This document shows positions 22,985 through 33,300 of a stretch of 64,000 nucleotides of DNA, piece by piece. The notes beneath the pieces are model-generated. The model did not search any database, was not told the origin of the DNA, and worked only from the letters and a program-made list of their open reading frames with translations. This DNA is from Fallopia convolvulus. Taxonomy: Eukaryota; Streptophyta; Magnoliopsida; Caryophyllales; Polygonaceae. The position numbers and the translations under genes were made by a program. Positions within the stretch are counted from its first letter, which is position 1, and each line of letters opens with the position of its first letter. The stretch lies in contig OZ024727.1 of NCBI GenBank assembly GCA_964016875.1, forward strand, positions 5,728,893 to 5,792,892, written 5' to 3'.

Positions 22985-24055
22985 TCATGCCTGATAGTTG
23001 TTTGACCTGTCATTATAGCTAGGCTGGTTCCTGTATGGTCCTCTCATATAATTCATCTCAGCTATTGTCTCAGCGGCTCTGACCTGCTCTATGTTAGTGC
23101 AAGCAGAAGTAATATGTGCAGAAGAACCACATTCTTGACATGATTGAGAGGATTTCAGAAAACTTACCTGCTTCTTCAGATGATTGACCTCATCTTGCAA
23201 GAATTGATTTTTAACATCCGGGTCAACTTCGTCTCGGTTAGGTATGTAGAGACGTTTCTGAGGCTGTGGAGTCTGCTGGGTTCCATACATGGCATCGTAA
23301 TTGGAAAGCTTATCCAATAGTTCCCATGCCTCTGTCGGATTCATCTCTATAAAACCGCACGCAGTATGCGTGTTGATGCGGTTCTTGGTCTCTGCGTTGA
23401 TACCCTGGAAAAAGATTTCTTGCAAAACATATAAAGGCTGCCCATGAGTGGGGCATTGTCTAAGCATCTCTTTAAATCTTTCCCATGTTTCAACGAATGT
23501 TTCATTAGGCAGCTGGTGATAGGAGGTGATGCGTTTCCTCAACTCCGTCGTCTTAGCATGAGGGAAGAACTTTGTCAGAAATTGATCGTACAAAGCTTTC
23601 CAAGTCCTGATAGACTTAGAAGGTAGGCTCTCCAACCAGCTCAGGGCCTTTCCAGTAAGGGACCACCTAAAAGCTTTTAATAGAACATATTCAAGTGAGA
23701 CACCTTCAGCAGCTATGGTGTCACATAAATCAATAAAGTTTCTAATATGCTCCATAGGGCACTCAGTAGGTTTCCCTTCAAACTGAGCCCGTTTAATCAA
23801 GGATATGAATTGAGACTTGATCTCAAAGGGTTTCTCTATCGCAGGAAGCACGATTGGAGATTCTGGCACCCTCAGTTCTGGATGCATGTACTGTTTGGCA
23901 TTCCTTGGATAGGCATCAAGCTCCTCTTGTAGACGAGCATTAGCAACTCGTTGACGCTCAGCCTCAGCAGCAACGCCTTCTTTCTCAGTCTTCAATGCCT
24001 CCATCTGATTTCGGAGGTCTTCCATTTGAAGAGCCATCTCTTCTGGTGTGGCCAT
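22985..24055 (-). CDS. Athila-like Gag (nucleocapsid intact)
   Basis: 356-residue frame from the ATG at 24055. Residues 1-50 are a coiled-coil-like, Glu/Gln-rich N-terminus (MALQMEDLRNQMEALKTEKE). The central retrotransposon Gag domain includes YVLLKAFRWSLTGKALSWLE, then TWKALYDQFLTKFFP and the helix WERFKEMLRQCPTHG. Near the C-terminus is an intact CX2CX4HX4C zinc knuckle (CQECGSSAHITSAC). Gag packages the element RNA into particles. It ends at a TGA that interrupts a longer gag-protease frame, so the polyprotein is cut, but Gag itself could still be made. A start 205 bases inside the LTR is normal. Confidence 0.85.
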   Translation of the reverse strand: MATPEEMALQMEDLRNQMEALKTEKEGVAAEAERQRVANARLQEELDAYPRNAKQYMHPELRVPESPIVLPAIEKPFEIKSQFISLIKRAQFEGKPTECPMEHIRNFIDLCDTIAAEGVSLEYVLLKAFRWSLTGKALSWLESLPSKSIRTWKALYDQFLTKFFPHAKTTELRKRITSYHQLPNETFVETWERFKEMLRQCPTHGQPLYVLQEIFFQGINAETKNRINTHTACGFIEMNPTEAWELLDKLSNYDAMYGTQQTPQPQKRLYIPNRDEVDPDVKNQFLQDEVNHLKKQVSFLKSSQSCQECGSSAHITSACTNIEQVRAAETIAEMNYMRGPYRNQPSYNDRSNNYQA

Positions 24056-24239
24056 GGCTAAGTTTTCTCGGAGTCTACGATGCAGGGAACGTTCGGGTTC
24101 TAAGTAATAACCAGTGTTGTCAAACTCGAGCCTTCGTCATCCTACCGGCATACGCTGAGAAAACAGACAAAGAAAATTAAAAACAAAAACGGGGTCGGGC
24201 TATTCCCGAACCCACAGATAAACTAACAAACACGTTGCT

Positions 24240-24257
24240 TCCCCGGCAACGGTGCCA
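24240..24257 (-). other. Primer-binding site, tRNA-Asp type
   Basis: Minus strand TGGCACCGTTGCCGGGGA, three bases inside the LTR end. It differs by one base from the complement of the tRNA-Asp 3' end used by Athila-group elements. Confidence 0.8.
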
Positions 24258-24260
24258 ATT

Positions 24261-25755
24261 TGTTGAATGAGGGTTTCTTGACAACAAATAAATTTATAAG
24301 CCAAGACCCCGCTGAGTATAGCAGAGTCAGGATCGTTCCACAGGAAGCAAGGTTGTTCGTTTATCAACTACTAAAAAGCAAACAAAATCAAACATAAACA
24401 CACACAAGCAGCCTCGTTAACGACGTTGTCATGGTCGTTAACGAACCACCGTACACAAAAAGACTCAACTAACGACCTAAACAAGTTCGGTACCGAGCCA
24501 AGTAACTCAGCAACGAAATTCACTTAAAATAATTCAAATAAAAACAAAGATCTAGGACTAGGGATACCACAACATAGCCAAGCATATAAACTCATAAGAA
24601 GAATAAATCATGCCTTTAAAATAGATAGATTCATCAACTTTCGTTGACCATGAAGTAAATTAACTACTTTCGTAACCTAACTCACTTAATTGCTTGTTTT
24701 GGATCTAAAGCTTGAAACTTTCGTTTTCAAACAATATCAACCTTCAAGTTACTAACTTTCTCTTTCAATCAAGTTAAAAACTCAAATTACATCAACTTTC
24801 ATCTCGATATAAACACAACAAACAATCTTGATAATAGATAAAAAGGCATTCAACACACAATCTTACTCATCAAACATGCTCAACTATGCCGGGCTTTACT
24901 CCGATCCTAGAAAAGAAGACTACTCACTAATCATAACTACGAAACAAATAAACTCAATAAAAGAAATCATTGAAAAACAAATTACTACTCAAATTAAATA
25001 ACAAATATTGTCTTACAGAAAATCAGAAGAAACCGAAAATAAACAAATACCGAACCGAAATACTGACTAACGACCCCGGTAACTCTCGTCCACCGAGCTC
25101 TCAATCTCGACTCCGATCTTCTCTCTCTATCTCGGCTCTTCCTCTTCTCTCTACCACTTGCTTCTCTGATTCGTCCCCCCTTTCTTCTAGGCTAAATAAG
25201 AGGGCTATTTATACTAAAAAGGCTAAAAACTAATAAGGCTAGAAGATAAAAACTTTCCTAAAAGATAGAAATAAAAACCTAAAAAGATAGAAACAAAATC
25301 TAAGAAGATAACAAGACCTAAAATATATAATATAATAACCCTAAAAATCATAAAAAGATACTCTACCGACACGGAAAGAATTTCCCGCACTGGATCGGTG
25401 AGTTACAAAGTCAACCCTTGAAATTTCATATCACGTGGCCTCGTTAACGAACCCTTACAGCCTCGTTAACGAGCCTGGGCTTGGTTTCTTCCACACTTTA
25501 TCTCCTAAAACCTAGACTCTGACTTCTTCAAACTTGTATTCCTCTGTCTTTCACTGTAGCGCTCCAAATTCAGCTCCATATAGCACTTTTCCTTGCTAAA
25601 ACCTACAAAATACACAAAATAGAGTAGCTTCCATACTTTCTATGAAAATATGCAAAACTATCCAAAAACACACTAAACTAAACCTAAACTTATCAAAACT
25701 AAACCTAATAAACAAAGAAAACCTACTAAAAACTAGACTAAAAATACAAACATCA
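24261..25755 (-). repeat. 5' LTR of the Athila-like element
   Basis: 1,495 bp, same length as the 3' LTR and differing at scattered single bases. The 21-bp-motif pairs at 24414 and 25441 correspond to those at 15483 and 16510. Confidence 0.93.
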
Positions 25756-27556
25756 GCCCTCCACGATCTCCTTTGCATCAACCGTTCTCCCTCTCGAATC
25801 CAAAAAAAAATTCTTGCGGAGGGGTGGACTAAGTGACAATCTCTTCCACAATATGTCCATCTCCTAAGTCCTCACTCCAACACCACATTTGGCCCGGGCA
25901 CATCCGCTTGATTGGTCTGATCCTCGACCCCAAGTTACTGTCAAAATTTACTCCTCTCATTAAAATGATGGTCGTGCTAGTCCTTCATAAGACATCCTTA
26001 AAGGTTCGTATCACTTAGGTAACTAGGGACCGTATACGCAACTTGACTCCTAACAGACTTGTATCAACTAGCGGATACATTCCGCGTTTGACCAACTCAA
26101 CTTGCGACATAGTGCTAAAATCTCAACGTATCTCTGCTAAAATCCTCAACTCTCCTATGTCCTATTCACCTCCCCATTATCCTTGCTTAAAGGTCCTCCC
26201 ATATGGAGTTCCATTGCCAACTTGACCACCAAGTTTTCGATTGTCAACCTTAACAAGCCAATCCAATGGAGTCTTAGCCCAATTAATTAACTTCTAAATC
26301 TCGTGGTCAAGGTCTTGTTTAAAGCATCTTTACTACTTAATATTTCCGTCTAGATGGGTTTAGTACTAGTCCAAATCTTCTTCGAGCGAATTTAGACATC
26401 GCAAATATTTTTATCCATACTCCATTCGTTCTCTCACGGAATCCATAATTAGGTACACGTCTCTATAGAACTGGCTCAATGGGTTCCACGTCATCATTCA
26501 TTTTTTTTTCAATGGCCTTGAGCAGATTTCCACTTCCACTCAATATCTCTTTTACCCTACAATTGCATTATTGTGGTCACTACTCTGCCCTAATTTATGT
26601 GTGAGGCTTTAGTCTCACACAGACCTAAACAAAGTGTTCCTTAATCTCTTCCATCTACAATTTACTGTTTAAACATGTTTTCTTCCCTTATCTTTCTCAT
26701 GTTCTTAGTCTTAGCTTCCGCGAATAGTATGGTTTCTTAGCTAGATGTCACCCGACTTAATGTCACAATCCCTTTTCCCAACGCATTAACAAAGTGGGCT
26801 TGTGAATAAATTGGCCCAGGGCCCCTACCGCCCTTGATCACTTATTCCTTCTCTATTTGATCTTACATCCTCCTTTGTGAAAGTTTACCTACACATTGCC
26901 TCAAACTCATTTTACTCCGCTGCCTTCTTAGATCCTCGTTGCGTCATCTCCTTGGCCTTATCCTATAACTCACTTTCTTATGATTGCTTCAAGTAAGTAG
27001 GATCAATCATGAATAACTACATTCTCTTCTATACTCCATTTCAAACTCCTTGCTAATCTTCTTAAGTCGGATATTCGGCTCTTCCTAAAACGAGCAACAT
27101 CATTTCTTCAACCGATGTCCCTAGTTGAAGTTTAACCACTTCTAATCCAATAACTTATATGCCTAGGTTAGATTTGCTCCAAGTTGCTGCATTATCTTCT
27201 ATGTCGACCAATTCTGCCTTCCTCTTGCACAAGATTCAAATACTCGATGACCAGTATTATCAATCCTACTTTATTACTTCCTCACACTTATCGAATAATT
27301 TGAACACTACGAACGGAATTAGCTTCTATCCAACTTACACTTAGAATTAAAAGGTTAAAAGTACTAACTACCGGAGGTCCTTCAGCTCATGGTGGCGGAG
27401 TCGCGACGTGTCACCTACCCCCTATATGCAACATGCCTACCCCAGTAAAACATTTTTAAAAAAAACACCGGCCGGCTTTGGTTTTAAGTTGGACCTCGGG
27501 TACACTCGTTGGTCAGTTCCATGTGCCCTGTTGTCAACCTCGCTCTGATACCAATT
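25756..27556 (-). pseudogene. Decayed gag-pol interior of the chromovirus
   Basis: By position this is the 5' interior (gag, protease, perhaps RT) of the element at 11469-29765. Stops in all frames prevent any domain call. The initiator-Met PBS (TGGTATCAGAGC, minus strand) lies at 27542-27553, just inside the LTR. Confidence 0.6.
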
Positions 27557-29672
27557 TGTAACACCCCGACTTCCGACGGGGCGCTACTTTAGAAATAGAC
27601 CTTACTAGGTACTATTTAAGTAGGTTGACAACTACACTTTAGGATCTTGCAACTCGGGCACGACGAGAAAACAAAATAAAAACATCCAACCTTTCATTTA
27701 ATAAAAATATAGAAAACGTAGTTATGCATGTATTCCCGAAAACCTAAATATTCAAATCCGATGAATCACTGCTAACAATAAATTATTCGAGGAAACAAAG
27801 ACAAGTAATAACACTAACTCCATCATAATAGTAAAACCAACATCCTAGAAAGTCATAAATAAACTAACGTAAACCCAACCCTAATATGACACGCGCTCTT
27901 CACCGCTCCGCCCCGCCATCTGGCCTCGGTTCCTGCACGGTTCCCTGGTTCATACCTGGAACTGAAAAATATTCCCCGAAGGGTTAGCTACTAATCTATC
28001 AAGTTAGAAAGAATACGGAAATTGCAAGACATTTTAAAAACATTTCTAAAGTCAGCATCCAAGTCCACAATCGCAATCATAACTCTAAAGGCCAATACCT
28101 AAATTAGTCATAATTAGTCACACGTAGCCACATACACATTTACAAATACAACCTTGTAACAACGCAATTCCTCCATCTCACAATCCGACTTCCAAGGCGC
28201 TCATCGCCGCGCCGAGTGCAGAGGCAGGCCCTCTCACTCCACTTCACAATCTCCCTTCTAACCCCGGCTAAGCCTCCACTGGAGCACTTGCCAAAACACA
28301 TAGATAATATTTTTCGTTTAGAAGGGGCACGGTTTCCCGGTCACACGGGTCATACATAGCCAACTCTTCCTCAACGCCAGCTACGATGAGGCCGTGTCGG
28401 AAACGGTACCAACACAGAGAAAACGTTCCGAAAATATCTTGCCGATAAAATGCATCCAAAACCATTTTACACACAACAATTCAAGAAGTTCAAAACAATT
28501 TAAAAAGGTATTCGGGAATACTTCCCAAAACTCGCCCTACAATAACGGTATGCAATCTAACGGGATAGAGAAGAACCGAGCAAGTCGAAAACGACTTACC
28601 TCAAAGGAAAGATTTCAACCGAGAACGAAAAGGCTAGGAACCGACGTATTAGTGATCTCCTAAACATATTAACGGTAATTTTAGTAACACAAAACTTGGA
28701 GTATAAAAGGATTACTAAACAAAGGCCGAACCCGAACCCACTTAGCATTTACTAGGTAAACTTATCATCGACCCCAATTCCCAATTCTGAACCATTAACA
28801 ACCACACTAATCCACTATACCCTTGCACATAAACGTGTCCCCACTATACGTTCATAAACTAATTAATTCCTATACTAACGATTAACAAATTATCATGTAC
28901 TACTAGTTACCTAGCCCTAGTTAATTAACAACTAATTCTAATTGAAAATGAATTAACCTAGTTATGATTAACAACACCGAACTAATCTAACTAATGTATC
29001 CACTACTAACCCTTATTCTATTAATTAATCTACTGCACAACCATAAACATAAAAACTCCAACAGTACTAAACGATCAATCTAAACTACATGTTTGCTGGA
29101 GATGGCATCCTTCAACACATACTATGGACATCTACCTTCTACTCACAACTACTTAATGATCGGTACTACTTCTGACACATAAACTTCCCCTGACCCTTTC
29201 CCCATGAACGATCTAATCTCATCAATTGTTTGATAACCCAGAATACCACGATCCACGATAGAAACAAACCCTAAAAATAACAAGTTAACCCGCCCCCCGG
29301 CAACGCAAACAATTGGCTACAGGCTTACTTGTGATGAGGACGGCGGTCGGACTAGATCGAAGATGGCGATAGCTCGATGAAGGTTGGGCAAAAAGAATTG
29401 ACAGTCCAACGGAGGAATAACCAGGCTTGGAGAAGAAGGCAACGCACGATCGCTACTCTCGTAGGGTTAACATATATATTTATATATCGGTAGAGAAGAT
29501 ATAATTTTTTTTGTTAAACTAATATTTCCGTAGTTCTTGGAGTAATTTGATTGGTAGTTGGCTTATTAATATAAATATATCTCCACTACGTATGCGCGGA
29601 CCTATACGTATATGCTCCTACATTCATGTGTATACCATACGAGTTGTTTAGCTATTTCTTTAAACTAAAAAT

Positions 29673-29703
<31 letters not shown>

Positions 29704-29765
29704 TAAAAATAAATAAATAAATAGATCACCGGAAATCCGGCGATCCCGACCGACCTGATATTACA
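27557..29765 (-). repeat. 5' LTR of the chromovirus (2,209 bp)
   Basis: The full-length version of the LTR. It contains the 860-bp segment (28461-29320) lost from the copy at 11469-12808. It ends in an A/T simple run (about 29665-29722) and GATATTACA. Confidence 0.92.
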
Positions 29766-30155
29766 CTTTTGGTTGCCAAATCTTTAAATTTCAATTATGA
29801 TATATCTTTAAATTTTCAATTTCGATTTTTTTTTATAATTTACATACAAATCTAGCCAATTACAATTGTAATTTTCAATTATAATTTTCCGGTAAATCGG
29901 TAATGTTTTTTTGATAATATACTTATATACGTACATGTCAAGTCAATTTTATTTGTTAATCTATATTAAATGTCCCATTATTTTCATTTTTTCTATCAAA
30001 GTCTTTAATTTAGAATTATGCTTTTTTTACAATTTATATAAATCACCAATTCACAATTATTATTTATATTATATTTTTATTTATTAATATCTTTTTTATA
30101 TTATATCTAAAAAATAACGAGTCATAGTCGTGCAGGGCACGACGGGGACAACTAG

Positions 30156-31726
30156 TCTATATCTATATATAAAAGACGCAAAAAATAAAGCCACCACGTT
30201 GCGTCACCTAGGATTTTTCTACGTGTCATTCCCATGCTAAGCCACCTAGGATTTTGCTACATACGATTGTATTTTTGCATTTTTATATAGGTTGATATTA
30301 TTTTAAGATAATATAAAAAATAAGATAAATTTATCTAGGAAAGATTCTATCTAAAATAAAGATTTGATCAATGTTAAATATTAAGTATTAATATTAAATA
30401 TTTTATAGGATAATTTATTTAACTTAAAAAGATTCAATCTAAAACAAAATAAATTATAGGAACATTACATATTATGATATTAATGCTATTTTTTATAATA
30501 ATTTATTTATTTTATTTTTCTACCACATTATAAACTACATGCCACATCGGATCTTACAATGTGCCACCTAAGATTTTTCATGCCACCTAGGATTTTGTAT
30601 TTTTGGCAATTTAAAATGTTAAAAATATTCTATCTAAAATAAAATAAACTATGTGAACATTAATATTAATGCTAAATATGTTTTATGATAATTTACTTAA
30701 GTTAAAAAATTCTATCAAAAGTAAAAACTATAGAAATATTAAATATTAATACTAAATATATGTTATGATAATGTATTTAAGCTATATTCTCTACCATATT
30801 ATAAACTCAATGTCAATATTATAAAGATTCTATAAAAAAAAATATAGATATAAAAAATAATATAACTCTATCCTAATCTACAACTATATATTAAAATTTG
30901 ACATTTTTTACCCACCACAATGATTATGGCCCCACCTTATATTTAAAAAATAATTTTTTTTAATTTTAAATTTTTAATTAAATTCCTTTCTATCTATTTA
31001 TGTGAAAAAAATTAATTCAAATTTTAATTAAAAATAAAAAAAATTAATTTATCTTTATTTTTTATCTATTTATGTAAAAGATTTATCTTAAATAAAATTT
31101 TGATAAATTTTTTTTAAAATTTTAATATCTAGATAATTATTTGCTTAAATTGAATTTTAATAAATAAATTATAAAATATTTTTCTTAATTTTCTTTTTGA
31201 TATATTCGTGTAAATATTGAAGTTTTTTATCTTTAAATATTTCAATCTTTATTCATAATTTTTCATATTTTCTTATTAATTACATTTTTCACTTTATATT
31301 TAAAATATTTTTAAAGAATTGAATTTTATTAAACAATTAGAAGAATTTACATTATTTTTACCTTTTATTTATTAATGTAAAAGATTTTTAAAATTAAATT
31401 ATAAGAATTTACATTATTATATTTTTCCATAAATAAATTAGAATTTAGCCACCAAAATCAGATTGGGCTCACCTTAATAATTTTGGCTTCGTCTCACATT
31501 ATATCAATTGTAAAATTTTATACACAATTTTTCTAATAAACAAATTGTTTTTATTTTATATTAAATTAAAATACTATTTATTAAATACATAAAAATACAA
31601 CAACAACAACAACAACAACAACATCTACCCAGGTGGAACCCGGTATGAAATGGGATCTGGGGGGTTGAGATGTACATAAAAATATTAAATCAATATAGTC
31701 GTGCATTGCACTACGGGTATGACTAG
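30156..31726 (+). mobile_element. Helitron in direct contact with the previous one
   Basis: Begins TCTATATCTATATATAAAA at the base after the CTAG of the Helitron at 10443-30155. Two CCACCTAGGATTT repeats follow within 110 bp, and further copies lie at about 30555-30600. The 3' end has a slightly mismatched hairpin (GTCGTGC-att-GCACTAC), then CTAG at 31723-31726 and a host T. No Rep/helicase gene is present. A second possible 5' terminus (A^TCTACAACTATATATT) at 30877 leaves open that this is two overlapping Helitrons sharing one 3' end. Confidence 0.75.
31598..31672 (-). mobile_element. 5'-truncated Au-like SINE
   Basis: Minus strand: a 3' body (CCCCAGATCCCATTTCATAC...GGGTAGATG) ending in a (TTG)n tail, the hallmark of Au-type SINE tails. 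A perfect 12-bp target duplication, tacataaaaata, flanks it (31586-31597 and 31673-31684). At 75 bp it lacks the tRNA-related head, so it is dead. Confidence 0.8.
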
Positions 31727-31727
31727 T

Positions 31728-31975
31728 TAGTAACAATAAATAAAGAAACTGATCTCGTCGTGTGTATTTAATTTGCGTTGAATTATGATAACAAGTTTTG
31801 TTTTATCACATATAAAGCACAATAGTTATGAGTATTTATAATTATTGTGACAATACAACGTAACTATAGAAAAATAGGAACCAAATCTTTTCCATGTGTA
31901 TCAATTATCATGTATGGCCCTGTGTGACATAAAAAGGGATGCTTATAGTTTGGTAGATATATATATATTTTTTTT
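31728..31975. other. Short AT-rich spacer
   Basis: Between the Helitron end and the LINE tail. I see nothing else in it. Confidence 0.5.
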
Positions 31976-32912
31976 GATCAGGTAAGATTTTGGTAAGGGG
32001 TTAAGTTACCCGATACGAGAAGCATCCCGAAGGATGAGAGCAATGAGCTCTGGGTGGTTAATTATGGTCGCACAAGTATAATGGTGTGCAAGTTTTGCAA
32101 TTTTATCTGCAACATTATTTCCACTCCTGCTTATGTGGGAGAAGTTGACCGAATGTAACGTTGAACACACCATTTGGAGATCTGTAACAAGCATTTCAAT
32201 TTCCCATGGGCATCTTCCTTCTTGTCGTAACGCTTTAATAAGTGTGATATTGTCACTTTCTAGTTCTAGTCTTTGAACTCCTAGTTGGGTTGCCATTAGA
32301 AGACCTTTGTATAGCGCAATTGTTTCGGCCCGTAAGATGGACATATCTTCTATCCGTTCTGCCCTTAGTCTATGTGTTTCTCCTTCACTGTTTCTAAGAA
32401 TAAATCCAATGGTAGTTTTCCCATCATGTGTCTTGGATGCGTCTGCGTTTAGTTTGAACCAGCCATGCCTTGGTTTCTTCCATTTTTGGGGTGTTTTATT
32501 TCTGCTTGGGTTAATTGGTGATAGTTGGTCTTTATTGGCCTCTATGTCATTTCGTTGTGCGTTATCCCAAGATTTCCATAGGCTAATGTTAAAGTTACGA
32601 AGATCATGAATAAAGTTTTGCTCATCGAAGATGATTTTATTTCTGTTAAACCAAATTGTCCACCATGCTGTAAATATTTTCTCTAGTACCTTTTTGTCTA
32701 ATTTTTCATATAACTTGAATACAATATCTTTCATGTTTTCATTGTCATTGTCGATTCCATTGATCATGTTGTCGTAATTTGGTTGAATGCGTGACATTAC
32801 CTCTTTTGTGTACGGGCAATGGAGGAAGAGATGGGCAACGTCCTCGTTACTATGTGAGCAAAAATGGCATTTTGTGTAATCGGGATCTCGTTTGTTATGT
32901 AGTTCTTTTTAT
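31976..32912 (-). pseudogene. LINE 3' relic with intact RNase H frame
   Basis: The open minus-strand frame runs from about 32905 to 32006. It starts inside a zf-RVT motif (YTKCHFCSH, then HLFLHC) and passes a WWTIWFNRNKIIFD connector. It ends in an RVT_3 RNase H domain with visible acidic residues: D in KLNADASK, E in ILRAETIALYKG, D in LELESDN and D in NNVADKIAKL. The longest ATG-started part is 263 residues (32797-32006). The RT domain is missing. The 3' side ends in an A/T tail (31955-31980), as expected for a LINE insertion truncated at its 5' end. No target duplication could be confirmed. The lack of stops contrasts with the broken copy at 5832-6725. Confidence 0.82.
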
Positions 32913-33300
32913 CCATTAAAAACAAAAGGCAAAAGGAATAGAAAGACTTGTTGATTAAGTACCAAAATTTCTTTAGTGTTTGTGGTGAAGAACAATACTT
33001 ATTTTGTTACAAAATTCATTCTAGTATTAAGAAGTGATTACTTGTAAGCTTGAAGAGGAAAAGGTGCAAAATGTTGCTAAGGGGTGAGACAAAAGTGCTT
33101 TTAAACATGAATTAGTTATTTCCAATTCCATTCTTAACCTCCAAGGAGACAAAATGAAACTACATATGAAAGAAGAAACTTCTTAAAGGTGTTCATACTA
33201 AAACATAACATATATGTTAGTAATTTAGTTACGACTTACTAATAACTTTTAAGAACATGGAGCTTTATAAGCTTGCACAAGTTTTAGGGTCAATTGCATC
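32913..33300. other. Unassigned spacer
   Basis: No gene or repeat recognised. It ends in gcatc, the left copy of the target duplication of the next element. Confidence 0.5.

Larger units (their letters stand above)
15330..25755 (-). mobile_element. Pol-less Athila-like retrotransposon (non-autonomous)
   Basis: Ends are TGTTGAATG...AACATCA, with the perfect target duplication gccct (15325-15329 and 25756-25760) and two LTRs of equal length (1,495 bp). The minus-strand order is 5' LTR, PBS matching tRNA-Asp, gag, protease, a short tail, a long non-coding spacer, an env-position ORF, another spacer, PPT and 3' LTR. RT, RNase H and integrase are missing, so mobility would need proteins from an intact relative. 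A 21-bp palindromic repeat is scattered along the whole element. The LTRs differ at few bases, so insertion is fairly recent compared with the decayed host element. Confidence 0.92.
11469..29765 (-). mobile_element. Tekay/Del-like chromovirus, with a nested Athila-like element
   Basis: Ends are TGTAACACC...GATATTACA, flanked by the perfect 5-bp duplication ctttt (11464-11468 and 29766-29770). Orientation is minus, because a PBS for initiator-Met tRNA abuts the right LTR and a polypurine tract abuts the left LTR. The own interior (12809-15329 plus 25756-27556) is about 4.3 kb. Only the integrase C-terminus with a chromodomain-like tail is readable; the rest has decayed. The interior is split by the element at 15330-25755. 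The two LTRs differ in length because of an internal deletion in the left one. Confidence 0.92.
10443..30155 (+). mobile_element. Helitron split by nested retrotransposons
   Basis: The 5' end TCTACTATATATATA follows a host A at 10442. The 3' end is at 30152-30155, with the hairpin GTCGTGC-AGG-GCACGAC (about 30128-30144) before CTAG. Both ends match the 954-bp Helitron at 8127-9080, so the two are one family. Without the 18.3-kb insertion (11469-29765) and one copy of its 5-bp duplication, the Helitron would be about 1.4 kb. No Rep/helicase is visible, so it is non-autonomous. The next base after its 3' end is the first base of another Helitron. Confidence 0.82.
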
